Assembly (NCBI GenBank): GCA_027486835.1
Contig: JAIXOJ010000133.1
Location: 1 to 64,000 of the forward strand
Direction: 5' to 3'
DNA length: 64,000 nt
Source of the DNA: Chitinophagaceae bacterium
Lineage (GTDB): Bacteria > Bacteroidota > Bacteroidia > Chitinophagales > Chitinophagaceae
Shown here in pieces: positions 10,310-18,561 of this stretch; the first letter of the stretch is position 1, and each line of letters starts with the position of its first letter. The notes under the pieces were generated by a model. That model was not told the DNA's origin, ran no database searches, and worked only from the letters and a program-made list of their open reading frames with translations. The translations under genes and the position numbers were made by a program.

Positions 10310-10468
10310 GTAAAAAATTTAGGTGGCAAATATAGCGGATAGGGATACCCGAAAATGGTGGGATGCTGTGCTAATTAGAAGGCCTAGTTTGTGGTAAGTA
10401 ATAAATGATTTGGGTGAAAGCCTAATACATTCAGCTTTTGATTTCGATATTCATGGCGTGAACATCAT

Positions 10469-11347
10469 TTATGAAAAACAACTTACTGCCCACATCAGCA
10501 ACCAAACAAATGGTGTAGCTAGGAGCAAAGAATCGAATCGATCTAAGAAACCACCATGTCCTGGCATTATCTGCCCACTGTCTTTTACACCCGCCATTCT
10601 TTTTAATTTACTTTCTAGCAAATCGCCAAATGTGCCTACTACAGCAGCAATCGAACTAATTCCCAACACCAACCAAACTTTATGCAAATGAAAAATAGCT
10701 TCACATCCTAAGGTTACTAACCCAACTGCCAATACGGCTCCTCCGATGGTTCCTTCCCAAGTTTTTTTGGGTGAAATAACGGAAAGTGGTGTTTTACCTA
10801 TAAATGACCCAACGAGGTAGGCCATCGTATCGTTGATCCAAATGCCTGCAATAAGAATACAGGGCAACACCCAGCCAACAGTTATGGAATCGCCCAACGA
10901 ATAGGAATACTCATATAATCGCAGCATCAAAGCCCAACTAACGGAAATATACAATAGCCCCCCCAGTGAATAGCCCAATGTTTTGATATTTAAATCTTTC
11001 TTGAGCAAAATTTCGTTCAAACAAAAGATGATGGTACACAGTAACATACCATACCATCCTATTCCTTTTAATGGAGTAGTGCCTAAGCGCAAACTAAGTT
11101 GACTGCCTAATAACATAAAGGCCCATCCAATGAGCATGATGATGTTTCGATGAATAGATGATATATTTAGATAGTCGGGGTCTATTTTGGCTATCAACTT
11201 AAAATACTCTATCCAACATCCGAAATGAATCAGGCTAAAGAGCAGGAAAAAACTCCACTCATTCCACAGCAATCCCGTGAGCATAACTGCTACAAAAACA
11301 ATGGCTGTGAGTGCCCTTGTTTTAAATGTTTGAAAGTGAAAAGCCAT
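10469..11347 (-). CDS. cdsA: Phosphatidate cytidylyltransferase
   Basis: Makes CDP-diacylglycerol from phosphatidic acid and CTP at the inner membrane, the entry to all phospholipids. The protein has 292 residues with about eight membrane segments. The CDS signature is near the C-terminus (SPKKTWEGTIGG around residue 195, then KRMAGVKDSGQIMPGHGG and LDRFDS around 250-270), including the Asp residues that bind metal and substrate. It lies between the DUF2007 gene and psd in a phospholipid operon. Length and motif order are normal. Confidence 0.96.
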   Translation of the reverse strand: MAFHFQTFKTRALTAIVFVAVMLTGLLWNEWSFFLLFSLIHFGCWIEYFKLIAKIDPDYLNISSIHRNIIMLIGWAFMLLGSQLSLRLGTTPLKGIGWYGMLLCTIIFCLNEILLKKDLNIKTLGYSLGGLLYISVSWALMLRLYEYSYSLGDSITVGWVLPCILIAGIWINDTMAYLVGSFIGKTPLSVISPKKTWEGTIGGAVLAVGLVTLGCEAIFHLHKVWLVLGISSIAAVVGTFGDLLESKLKRMAGVKDSGQIMPGHGGFLDRFDSLLLATPFVWLLMWAVSCFS

Positions 11348-11438
11348 AAAGGGCGGGGTTAAATTGTAAGGTTATAGAAATTTATGGTAGGTTCCTGTAG
11401 AAATTGAGGCGCTAAGCAATTCTGGAATTATCAATTAT

Positions 11439-11645
11439 TTAGTTGAGCAATGATTGTTCGAGTAGTGCTGTGGCAATGTCTTTTAACATTATGGGCACAT
11501 ACACTTCTATTTCGCCAAAAATGAGGTAACTGCTGTCTTGCTTGTTGAGCAACTGTACGGGAATTTGGTTTTCGGCCAGTACCCCTTGCAGTATTGTTGC
11601 TTCTGCATAATTCTTCGTTTTCAATAACAAATGCCACTGGTTCAT
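11439..11645 (-). CDS. DUF2007-family small protein
   Basis: A 68-residue soluble protein starting MNQWHLLLKTKNYAEATILQG. It has the beta-alpha-beta pattern of the DUF2007 (signal-transducing PII-like fold) family: a short strand, a helix that reads as a choice between alternative sequences, then a LLNKQDSSYLIFGEIEVYVP strand. In Bacteroidota this family often sits beside cdsA and a CPBP protease, as here. Function unknown. It starts 3 bases after the stop of the upstream CPBP gene, which suggests translational coupling. An overlapping frame on the same strand is a shadow. Confidence 0.8.
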   Translation of the reverse strand: MNQWHLLLKTKNYAEATILQGVLAENQIPVQLLNKQDSSYLIFGEIEVYVPIMLKDIATALLEQSLLN

Positions 11646-11648
11646 GGT

Positions 11649-12668
11649 CTATTTTATAATGGCTTTTGCAGAAAAATTTTGTGCTAAAATCGATTCGCTT
11701 TTCTGTTTAAAGCTTACCAGAAACCATACCAACAATGCCCCAGCTGACAAGCCCACCCAAAGTGGGAAATGATCATCTTTTAGTGCTTCTTTCATTGGTT
11801 TTCCCTGAATACTGAAAATATACAAGGAGGTAACAGCGATGGCATTATTAAGAAAATGCGCTAAAATGCTTAACCAAATATTCTTGCTATAGTAAAACAA
11901 TAAGCCCAACACAATACCAAGACTGGTGCGGGTTAAAAAACCGAAGTAGCTCATGTGGATGGCACTAAAAATGATACTCGTAATAATAATACCCACCCAA
12001 GCATTTCCAACTATCTTAATAAAAAATTGCTGCAAAGTGCCTCTAAAAAAGGTTTCTTCCACTATGGCAGGCATTAATGCTATGATGAATAAGGCAATTA
12101 AATAGTCCAATGCATTGTTCATCTTAGCCATTGACAAAATCTGATCATTATAAGCGTCTTCTGCTTTTTTAAAACTGTCGTAAAGGCTTTTAGAAATAGG
12201 TATTCGCTCATTTAATTCTGCCAATCCCCCGCCTACGAAAATCGCCATAAAGGCAATGCCCGACACCAATAGTAATTGCTGCCAAGAAACGGACACGTTT
12301 TTAAACCCTAGGTGTTGCAAGGGATTGCCAAAAGCAAAATGGGCAAACAAATAAGCGGGCAGAAAAAACATAATAACCGTTGATACTAACTGGATTACCT
12401 TACTCGCACCCGCATATGCTGGATTACTCATCAACGATTCTAAGTTTAATATGCTTAATCCAGGTGCCATTAATTTGGCAATGAGCAGTGTTGCTACAGT
12501 TGCTGCAATTATTCCGCAGCCAATAAAGGCTAACAACATACCAAATTGGGTAAACGAATTCAGTTCTATTGGGTGGGAGGATGGTTGGTTAGCAGTAGGG
12601 GCTGCATCCTGTTCAGCATGGTTTCCGTTAGGCGATTCTGGTTGAATTAATTCTTCTTGTTCTTCCAT
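11649..12668 (-). CDS. CPBP-family intramembrane glutamic protease
   Basis: A 339-residue polytopic membrane protein of the CPBP (Abi/CAAX protease) family. A hydrophilic N-terminal 35 residues is followed by about eight membrane segments. The family motifs are all present: EETFFRG (about residue 205, catalytic Glu pair and Arg), then SAIHMSYFG (motif 2 His) and a late LAHFLNNA (motif 3 His/Asn). The substrate is unknown; members process or mature membrane proteins and peptides. It is first in the leftward group with the DUF2007 gene, cdsA and psd, and is divergent from dusB across 99 bases. Confidence 0.92.
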   Translation of the reverse strand: MEEQEELIQPESPNGNHAEQDAAPTANQPSSHPIELNSFTQFGMLLAFIGCGIIAATVATLLIAKLMAPGLSILNLESLMSNPAYAGASKVIQLVSTVIMFFLPAYLFAHFAFGNPLQHLGFKNVSVSWQQLLLVSGIAFMAIFVGGGLAELNERIPISKSLYDSFKKAEDAYNDQILSMAKMNNALDYLIALFIIALMPAIVEETFFRGTLQQFFIKIVGNAWVGIIITSIIFSAIHMSYFGFLTRTSLGIVLGLLFYYSKNIWLSILAHFLNNAIAVTSLYIFSIQGKPMKEALKDDHFPLWVGLSAGALLVWFLVSFKQKSESILAQNFSAKAIIK

Positions 12669-12701
12669 AAATAATTAAGCTAGTAAGTTTGTGGCTTCCG
12701 C

Positions 12702-12709
12702 CAAATATA
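12702..12709 (-). promoter_or_regulatory. Candidate -7 box for the CPBP-cdsA-psd operon
   Basis: On the minus strand this reads TATATTTG, a perfect match to the Bacteroidota -7 consensus TAnnTTTG, 33 bases before the start codon at 12668. The expected TTTG at -33 is not present, so this is a moderate call. Confidence 0.45.
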
Positions 12710-12767
12710 AAGGGGCATTGCTGAAAACTTGATTCCCTATTGCATAATAAAATAACCAACCTATTTT

Positions 12768-13805
12768 ATGGTTTTGATTGATAAAATTGAATTGCCCGAT
12801 TTCCCGTTATTACTCGCTCCTATGGAAGACGTGAGCGACCCTCCTTTTAGGGCAGTTTGTAAAGACAATGGTGCCGACCTGATGTACACCGAATTCATTA
12901 GCAGTGAGGGCTTGATTAGGGATGCCATCAAAAGCCGTCAAAAGCTGGACATATTTGATTATGAACGCCCGATTGGCATTCAGATATTTGGTGGAGATGA
13001 AGATAGTCTGGCACTTGCGGCCAAAATTGTAGATGTAACTAACCCCGACTTGCTCGACATCAATTTTGGTTGCCCTGTGAAGAAAGTGGCCTGCAAGGGC
13101 GCGGGTGCGGGGGTGTTGAAGGACATTGATTTGATGGTGAGGCTCACTACCGCCGTAGTAAAATCAACCAGTCTCCCCGTAACGGTAAAAACACGTTTGG
13201 GTTGGGATGATAATACCAAAAACATTGAGAAAGTAGCTGAACGTTTGCAAGATTGTGGCATCAAAGCGTTGGCCATCCATGGCAGAACTCGGTGCCAGAT
13301 GTACAAGGGAGAGGCTGACTGGACATTGATTGGCAAAATCAAAAACAACCCTCGAATACAAATTCCCATTTTTGGAAATGGTGATATTGATAGCCCCCAA
13401 AAAGCATTGGAATACAAAAACAGGTATGGGGTTGACGGTATTATGATTGGCCGTGCCGCCATTGGATACCCTTGGATTTTTAGGGAAATCAAACATTTTT
13501 TACAAACAGGTACCATAATGGACGGCCCTACGTTGGAGGAAAGAATTGAAGTAAGTAAAAAACATTTACGCAAGTCGGTGGAATGGAAGGGGCCTGTAGT
13601 GGGCATCAACGAAATGAGGCGACATTATGCCAATTACCTAAAAGGATTGCCCAACATTAAAGAGTTTAGAAATCGATTGGTTACGATCAAAGAAATGGAG
13701 GGGGTAGAAGCGGTGCTAGACGAAGTGAAACAATATTATCAAGGCATTGAAATAGAAAGAAGCCCTATTGAACTAATTGATTACCACGAAAAATGCCCAG
13801 TGTAG
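12768..13805 (+). CDS. dusB: tRNA-dihydrouridine synthase, DusB type
   Basis: FMN-dependent reduction of uridine to dihydrouridine in the D-loop of tRNA. The 345-residue TIM barrel starts with LLAPMEDVSDPPFRAVC. It has the catalytic cysteine in NFGCPVKKVACKGAGAG (about residues 90-110), KTRLGWDD, IHGRTRCQMYKG, FGNGDI and MIGRAAIGYPWIF, all typical of the family. The C-terminal RRHYANYLKGLP region is the tRNA-binding helical domain. The gene stands alone, divergent from the CPBP operon, with a repeat-rich gap after it. Confidence 0.95.
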   Translation: MVLIDKIELPDFPLLLAPMEDVSDPPFRAVCKDNGADLMYTEFISSEGLIRDAIKSRQKLDIFDYERPIGIQIFGGDEDSLALAAKIVDVTNPDLLDINFGCPVKKVACKGAGAGVLKDIDLMVRLTTAVVKSTSLPVTVKTRLGWDDNTKNIEKVAERLQDCGIKALAIHGRTRCQMYKGEADWTLIGKIKNNPRIQIPIFGNGDIDSPQKALEYKNRYGVDGIMIGRAAIGYPWIFREIKHFLQTGTIMDGPTLEERIEVSKKHLRKSVEWKGPVVGINEMRRHYANYLKGLPNIKEFRNRLVTIKEMEGVEAVLDEVKQYYQGIEIERSPIELIDYHEKCPV

Positions 13806-13883
13806 AGGTGCTTGTATGTTTTGTGGATTTGGTTGGAAAGCAAATGAATGCCAGCTTTCGTAGATTTATACTTTAAACGGGTT

Positions 13884-13977
13884 AAAATGATGCGCTCGGA
13901 ATACTAAGCAGTTCAACTTCCTGAAAGTTTAATACTTTCGGGAAGTTGATGCACGGCTACCTCCCATTTTGAGTATA
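13884..13977 (+). repeat. Dispersed structured element, copy A
   Basis: A 94-base element that recurs at 35144-35225 (inverted) and 36232-36331. Shared blocks are TGATGCGCTC at the left, CAGTTNAACNTCC, then GAAGTTGATGCACGG and ATTTTGAGTATA at the right. In this copy CAACTTCC-t-GAAAG and CTTTC-g-GGAAGTTG form a hairpin. It sits 18 bases before the 42-bp tandem array. Not a known family to me; it could be a MITE-like element or a small RNA gene. Confidence 0.65.
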
Positions 13978-13995
13978 GCACCGATAACTAATACA

Positions 13996-14037
13996 ACAGC
14001 CAAGAGCAGTTTTTAATTAAGAACTGCTCTTGGCTGT
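13996..14037. repeat. Perfect 16-base inverted repeat at the head of the 42-bp array
   Basis: ACAGCCAAGAGCAGTT and its exact complement flank a 10-base centre that contains TTAATTAA. The right arm is also the start of the first array unit, so the array begins with a cruciform-capable cap that the other units lack. Confidence 0.8.
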
Positions 14038-14440
14038 TTGACTAACCCCAATTTTTAATTAAGAATTAGTCTTGGCTAGTTGACTGACCCCAGTTTTTAA
14101 TTAAGAATTAGTCTTGGCTGTTTGACTAACCCCAATTTTTAATTAAGGATTGGTCTTGGCTGTTTGACTGACCCCAATTTACAGTTAACAATCGGTCTTG
14201 GCTGTTTGGCTGATCCCAGTTTGCAGTTAACAATCGGTCTTGGCTGTTTGACTCACCCCAGTTTGCAGTTAACAATTGGTCTTGGCTGTTTAACTGACCC
14301 CAGTTTGCAGTTAACAATCGGTCTTGGCTGTTTGACTCACCCCAGTTTGCAGTTAACAATTGGTTTTGGCTGTTTGACTGACCCCAATTTGCAGTTAACA
14401 ATTGGTTTTGGCTTTTTGACTGACCCCAATTTGAATTAAT
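14022..14440. repeat. 42-bp tandem repeat array, about 10 units
   Basis: About ten head-to-tail units of 42 bases. Each has the core GTCTTGGCTGTTTGACTGAC, then CCCA and an AT-rich centre that is TTAATTAA in the first four units and GTTAAC in the rest. Units differ by a few transitions. Because 42 is a multiple of 3, long frames stay open on both strands: the minus-strand frame 14126-14494 would encode repeats of LLTANWGQSNSQNQ, and the plus-strand frame 14164-14439 a LQLTIGLGCL repeat. Neither has convincing translation signals, so I treat this as non-coding repeat DNA, with the minus frame the likelier gene if either is real. Confidence 0.9.
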
Positions 14441-14633
14441 TAATTGCTTTTTTTCAACAACCGATGTTTTTAATTGGCATAGATACTCCTGCATTAGCTG
14501 GTAAAATAATTTCTGGTTTAAATGTTTTCATATACCCCTTCAAAGCATTTCGAATTCTATAAACTTTGCAAAAGGGTACATTTATTTTATGCCCTCCTTC
14601 AAATCAATTTTTCACAAAAAGAATATTTGGTTC

Positions 14634-16403
14634 ATGTATAAAAAATTGGCATTTCTGTTGATAGTGGTGCTCTTTCATTACCATACTTCTGCACAACATT
14701 TTTACCAAAAAAACCGAGCTGCAAAAAAATGGGTTCGTGCTGCATTTAAGGCAATGTCAAATGATGATAAAATAGCACAGCTAATGGTGGTGAGGGCGCA
14801 CAGCAATCTTGGGGCAGAGCATGTTGCCGCTGTTACTAACCTTATTCGACAATATCATGTTGGCGGACTTTGCTTTTTTCAAGGAGGCCCAGTGAGGCAG
14901 GCACAACTTACTAATTATTACCAAAGCCTTTCTTCCACTCCTTTGATGATTTGCGTGGATGCAGAATGGGGGCTTGGAATGCGACTGGACAGTGTAATAA
15001 ACTATCCTCACCAGATAATGATGGGCGCTACCCAAGACCCGCACCTATCTTTATTACTTGGACAATACATTGGACAACAATGCAAGCGCATGGGCGTGCA
15101 GGTGAATTATGCCCCTGTGGTAGATGTGAATAACAACCCCAACAACCCCGTAATTAACGACCGCAGCTTTGGGGAGAATAAACAATTAGTGGCTAGCAAC
15201 GGCTTGTCTTACATGCAAGGCATGCAGCAAGAAAACGTGATGGCCTGTGCCAAACATTTTCCTGGGCATGGGGATGTGGCGGTGGACAGCCATTTAGATT
15301 TACCAATAATTAATAAAAGTCTTCACCAATTAGATTCGATGGAGTTAATGCCTTTTCGCACCCTAATCAAAGCAGGTGTTGGTAGTGTGATGACGGCTCA
15401 TTTGTTCCTTCCTGCTATTGATTCCACTGCTCATTTGGCTGGCTCCTTATCACCAAAAAATGTTACCGGCTTACTCAAAAAGTCACTTGGATTCAAAGGA
15501 ATTGTATTTACTGATGCCTTAGAAATGAAGGGCATCACCAATTATTTCCCCGCGGGTGAAGCCGCAGCCCAAGCTTTGATAGCTGGAAACGACATGCTTT
15601 GTCTGCCAGGCGATGTGACCGAAGCCATCCAAAAAGTGAAAGATGCCATTGCTCAAAAGAAATTAACATGGAGGTCTATTGATAGGAAAGTAAAAAAAGT
15701 ATTACTGGCTAAATACCAATTAGGTCTTCCTACCCAACAACCTATTGACACCAATCATTTGGTGGATGATTTAAATATACATACCCTAGCCTTTAAACAA
15801 CAAATAGCCAATGAATCCATTACCCTAATCCAACCGAGTACCACACATCCTAACCTGCCTTTATCATCAGGCGAAAAGGTGGCTTATGTGGCTATTGGCA
15901 CTAGTATTGCCAACGACATCACGCAACCATTGTCAGCCTCCACCAATTGCGATACCTACTATTTTAATGGCAGTAACATTTTGGCATCCTCCATTAAGGA
16001 AACCATTGAACCAGAGCCGGGCAAAAAAATTACGGACAGTAAAGACAACCTTTTGCTGGCGCAACAAATCATCACCGCTATAAAATCAAAATCCTATCAA
16101 GCGGTGGTTATCGGCATGCATCAATACAACCGCAGACCCGCCAATAATTTTTCTATCTCCCCAAGTAGCCTTTATCTGTTAGAACAGCTAAGCCAATTGC
16201 CCAATGCTATTACCGTTTTTTTTGGCAATCCTTATGCGCTCAAGTTTGCAAATCCATCTTCTACTTTAATTGCCTGTTACGAAGACGATGCTTTCACCCA
16301 AAGAGCGGCGGCAGAATTGCTATTAGGCAACAGAAAAGCCAAAGGGAAATTACCAGTTACCGTATCTGAAAGTTTAAAAGTGGGTATGGGGGCGGGTGAG
16401 TAG
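14634..16403 (+). CDS. Secreted glycoside hydrolase family 3, beta-N-acetylhexosaminidase type
   Basis: Exo-acting beta-glycosidase exported to the periplasm or surface. The start is set at the ATG giving MYKKLAFLLIVVLFHYHTSAQ, a signal peptide; an upstream in-frame ATG at 14589 would add 15 residues. The GH3 barrel shows AEWGLGMRL, NPVINDRSFGE, the KHFPGHGDVAVDSH motif that marks NagZ-like members (His/Asp acid-base pair) and the nucleophile Asp in FTDALEMKGI. After residue about 370 comes a C-terminal GH3 domain (ANESITLIQ onward). The motif predicts removal of N-acetylglucosamine from muropeptides or chitin fragments. The protein is longer than cytoplasmic NagZ because of the C-terminal domain. 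A second secreted hydrolase gene follows in the same direction. Confidence 0.9.
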   Translation: MYKKLAFLLIVVLFHYHTSAQHFYQKNRAAKKWVRAAFKAMSNDDKIAQLMVVRAHSNLGAEHVAAVTNLIRQYHVGGLCFFQGGPVRQAQLTNYYQSLSSTPLMICVDAEWGLGMRLDSVINYPHQIMMGATQDPHLSLLLGQYIGQQCKRMGVQVNYAPVVDVNNNPNNPVINDRSFGENKQLVASNGLSYMQGMQQENVMACAKHFPGHGDVAVDSHLDLPIINKSLHQLDSMELMPFRTLIKAGVGSVMTAHLFLPAIDSTAHLAGSLSPKNVTGLLKKSLGFKGIVFTDALEMKGITNYFPAGEAAAQALIAGNDMLCLPGDVTEAIQKVKDAIAQKKLTWRSIDRKVKKVLLAKYQLGLPTQQPIDTNHLVDDLNIHTLAFKQQIANESITLIQPSTTHPNLPLSSGEKVAYVAIGTSIANDITQPLSASTNCDTYYFNGSNILASSIKETIEPEPGKKITDSKDNLLLAQQIITAIKSKSYQAVVIGMHQYNRRPANNFSISPSSLYLLEQLSQLPNAITVFFGNPYALKFANPSSTLIACYEDDAFTQRAAAELLLGNRKAKGKLPVTVSESLKVGMGAGE

Positions 16404-16688
16404 AGGAAATTTTCGTGTTGATTGAAACGCACAAATGTTTCAGTGATTTCTAATGAGTAATCATTCATTGGAGTGGCTTATGTTGAGTTTTAATATAGTT
16501 GTACAATTACCAACGATACCCTCTTTTTTTATGAACTGATTGATATCGAAGACTCTGGAACTCGTTACAACAATAAAAATTAGCCATTAAAATTGAATTT
16601 GGTTTGTAGGAAACAATTAATAAGCATGCTTTTATAAAAAATATTTGCTAAAAAGTACATTTACTTTCAGTCAAGTTATCTTCGGCGC

Positions 16689-18161
16689 ATGAAAAATAGC
16701 TTGGGGCTGCTATTCGGCTTAATATGGTGTGTGTGTTTTCATGCAAATAGTCAGATAAATTATGAGTTTAGAGGTGTTTGGATAGCTACGGTAGAAAATA
16801 TCGATTGGCCCAGTCAAAAGAATCTTTCGGTTGAAAAGCAAAAAGCTGAGTTCATTCACATATTGGATGCTCACCAACGCAATGGAATCAATGCCATCAT
16901 TATGCAAATACGCCCCGCAGCTGATGCTTTTTATCCGTCTGCATTAGAACCTTGGAGCGAATACCTAACGGGTAAACAAGGACTTGCGCCAACTCCCTTC
17001 TACGACCCATTGGCCTTTATGATTGAGGAAACCCACCAAAGAGGAATGGAATTTCATACTTGGATTAATCCTTACAGAGCCGTTTTTAATGTTTTAAAAT
17101 CTTCTGTTGCCGACAATCATATTACCAAGGTTCATCCCGAATGGTTTTTAACTTATGGTACCATAAAATATTTCAATCCCGGCCTACCCGAAGTAAGGAA
17201 TTACGTAACTGAAATAGTACACGATTTGGTAAAAAGATATGATATCGACGGACTGCACATGGACGATTACTTTTATCCTTACCGCATCACAGGAAAAGAA
17301 TTTCCCGATGATCAAGCGTTTAAAATTTTTGGCAATGGCATGACCAAAGATGCTTGGCGCAGAAGCAATTGCGATAGCATCATCAAAAACATTTATGACA
17401 TTATTTGCCTTACCAATATCAGGGTAAAATTTGGAATTAGTCCCTTTGGCGTTTGGAGAAATCGCACGCAAGACACGTTAGGTAGTAACACCAAAGCTGG
17501 CACTACCAACTATGACGACCTTTATGCCGATATACTTCTGTGGCTAAAAAATGGATGGATAGACTATGTGGTACCTCAGCTTTATTGGGAGTGTAACCAT
17601 AAGCTCTGCGACTACAATGAATTAGCAGAGTGGTGGGCAAAACACAGTTATGGTAAGCATTTGTACATAGGTCATGGGGTTTATCGAGCTGGTACCAATA
17701 ATGCATGGCGAGATAAAAACGAATTGCCCAACCAAATAAAACAGGCTAGAAACTATTCCACCATTCAGGGAAGTGCTTTTTTTAGTAGTAAAGATTTAGT
17801 AAGAAATGGCAATGGATGGGGCGATAGTTTACGAAACAATTACTACGCATTACCAGCCATCGTACCACCAATGGGCTGGATAGATAGTGTTCCGCCGCTT
17901 GCTCCAGAAGTTACAAGGCTTCCCTCCGATTCTTTTCAAGTGAACTATTTGGGTAAAGACAGAATTAAAGGTTTTGCGGTTTTTGCTTTGCCTCCCACAG
18001 GAGATGCTACTATACAATACGCACAACTCGTGAAAATATTCATTGCAAAAGACTCGGTTATTTTTACAAAAATCAATTGCCCTGCACCAGCCGACCATCG
18101 GTTGTTTGTTGCCTCGCTTAGTATAAACAATGTCATTAGCGAATGGGTCGAAATAAAATGA
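16689..18161 (+). CDS. Secreted GH10-like glycoside hydrolase (DUF187/GHL10 family)
   Basis: A 490-residue protein with a signal peptide (residues 1-21). It then has the GHL10 barrel: EFRGVWIATVENIDWPS at the N-terminus, QIRPAADAFYPS, WINPYRA, the DGLHMDDYFYPY motif with candidate catalytic acids (about residues 188-200), FGISPFGVWRN and VPQLYWE. These are the hallmarks of the family that includes YngK of Bacillus. It probably cleaves a cell-wall-type or extracellular glycan; the true substrate is not known. A small C-terminal beta domain (about 400-490) follows the barrel. It lies downstream of the GH3 gene and ends at a strong hairpin. Confidence 0.9.
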   Translation: MKNSLGLLFGLIWCVCFHANSQINYEFRGVWIATVENIDWPSQKNLSVEKQKAEFIHILDAHQRNGINAIIMQIRPAADAFYPSALEPWSEYLTGKQGLAPTPFYDPLAFMIEETHQRGMEFHTWINPYRAVFNVLKSSVADNHITKVHPEWFLTYGTIKYFNPGLPEVRNYVTEIVHDLVKRYDIDGLHMDDYFYPYRITGKEFPDDQAFKIFGNGMTKDAWRRSNCDSIIKNIYDIICLTNIRVKFGISPFGVWRNRTQDTLGSNTKAGTTNYDDLYADILLWLKNGWIDYVVPQLYWECNHKLCDYNELAEWWAKHSYGKHLYIGHGVYRAGTNNAWRDKNELPNQIKQARNYSTIQGSAFFSSKDLVRNGNGWGDSLRNNYYALPAIVPPMGWIDSVPPLAPEVTRLPSDSFQVNYLGKDRIKGFAVFALPPTGDATIQYAQLVKIFIAKDSVIFTKINCPAPADHRLFVASLSINNVISEWVEIK

Positions 18162-18189
18162 TGAGCTAAAAAAGTGCTTTCAAAATACA

Positions 18190-18226
18190 CAAAGGGGGTG
18201 TGAAAAATTTTTTCACACCCCCTTTG
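18190..18226 (+). terminator. Strong palindromic terminator after the GH10-like gene
   Basis: Near-perfect palindrome with arms CAAAGGGGGTGTGAAAAA and TTTTTTCACACCCCCTTTG, starting 29 bases after the stop at 18161. The T run is inside the stem, so it may work as a processing or 3'-protecting hairpin rather than a classic terminator. Confidence 0.7.
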
Positions 18227-18300
18227 TAATAAATCGATACTGCAGCATACTCACCTTATGGCAACAGTTTTTTCTACACATCAATTAAACCTAAATGATA

Positions 18301-18561
18301 ATGAAGCAATATCAAAAATTATTCCTCCCCAACAAAGCCCCTATATTTTATATTGGGTCTTTTATTATCGGCTTGGCCTACCTAGTATTAGGCAATCATT
18401 CAGAAGCAATTATATTCTTAGGACTTGCCTTCATATTTGATCCATTTGATAGCCAAATTCCATTCCCCCGCAGAAGCATGGCACAAAAAACATGGCTAAT
18501 CATCCATTTAGTAATTGTGCTTTCAATTATTGCTTACGAGCTATTTGAAAAAATATTTTAA
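18301..18561 (+). CDS. Small integral membrane protein, unknown function
   Basis: About 86 residues starting MKQYQKLFLPNKAPIF; a start two codons earlier is possible. It has two or three hydrophobic segments (about 15-45 and 65-82) and the linker FDPFDSQIPFPRRSM. Small proteins with this layout are common hypothetical genes in Bacteroidota. The stop codon overlaps the last 4 bases of the convergent ABC transporter gene. No function can be assigned. Confidence 0.65.
   Translation: MKQYQKLFLPNKAPIFYIGSFIIGLAYLVLGNHSEAIIFLGLAFIFDPFDSQIPFPRRSMAQKTWLIIHLVIVLSIIAYELFEKIF

Noticed and set aside
14022-14440. Possible CRISPR array
   Set aside because: The units are directly adjacent with no unique spacers, and no cas gene is in the window. 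The same holds for the arrays at 35616 and 51478.
14126-14494. 122-codon minus-strand repeat protein (LLTANWG repeats)
   Set aside because: Openness follows from the 42-base period, the plus strand is open too, and there is no clear start signal. Kept only as a possibility in the repeat entry.
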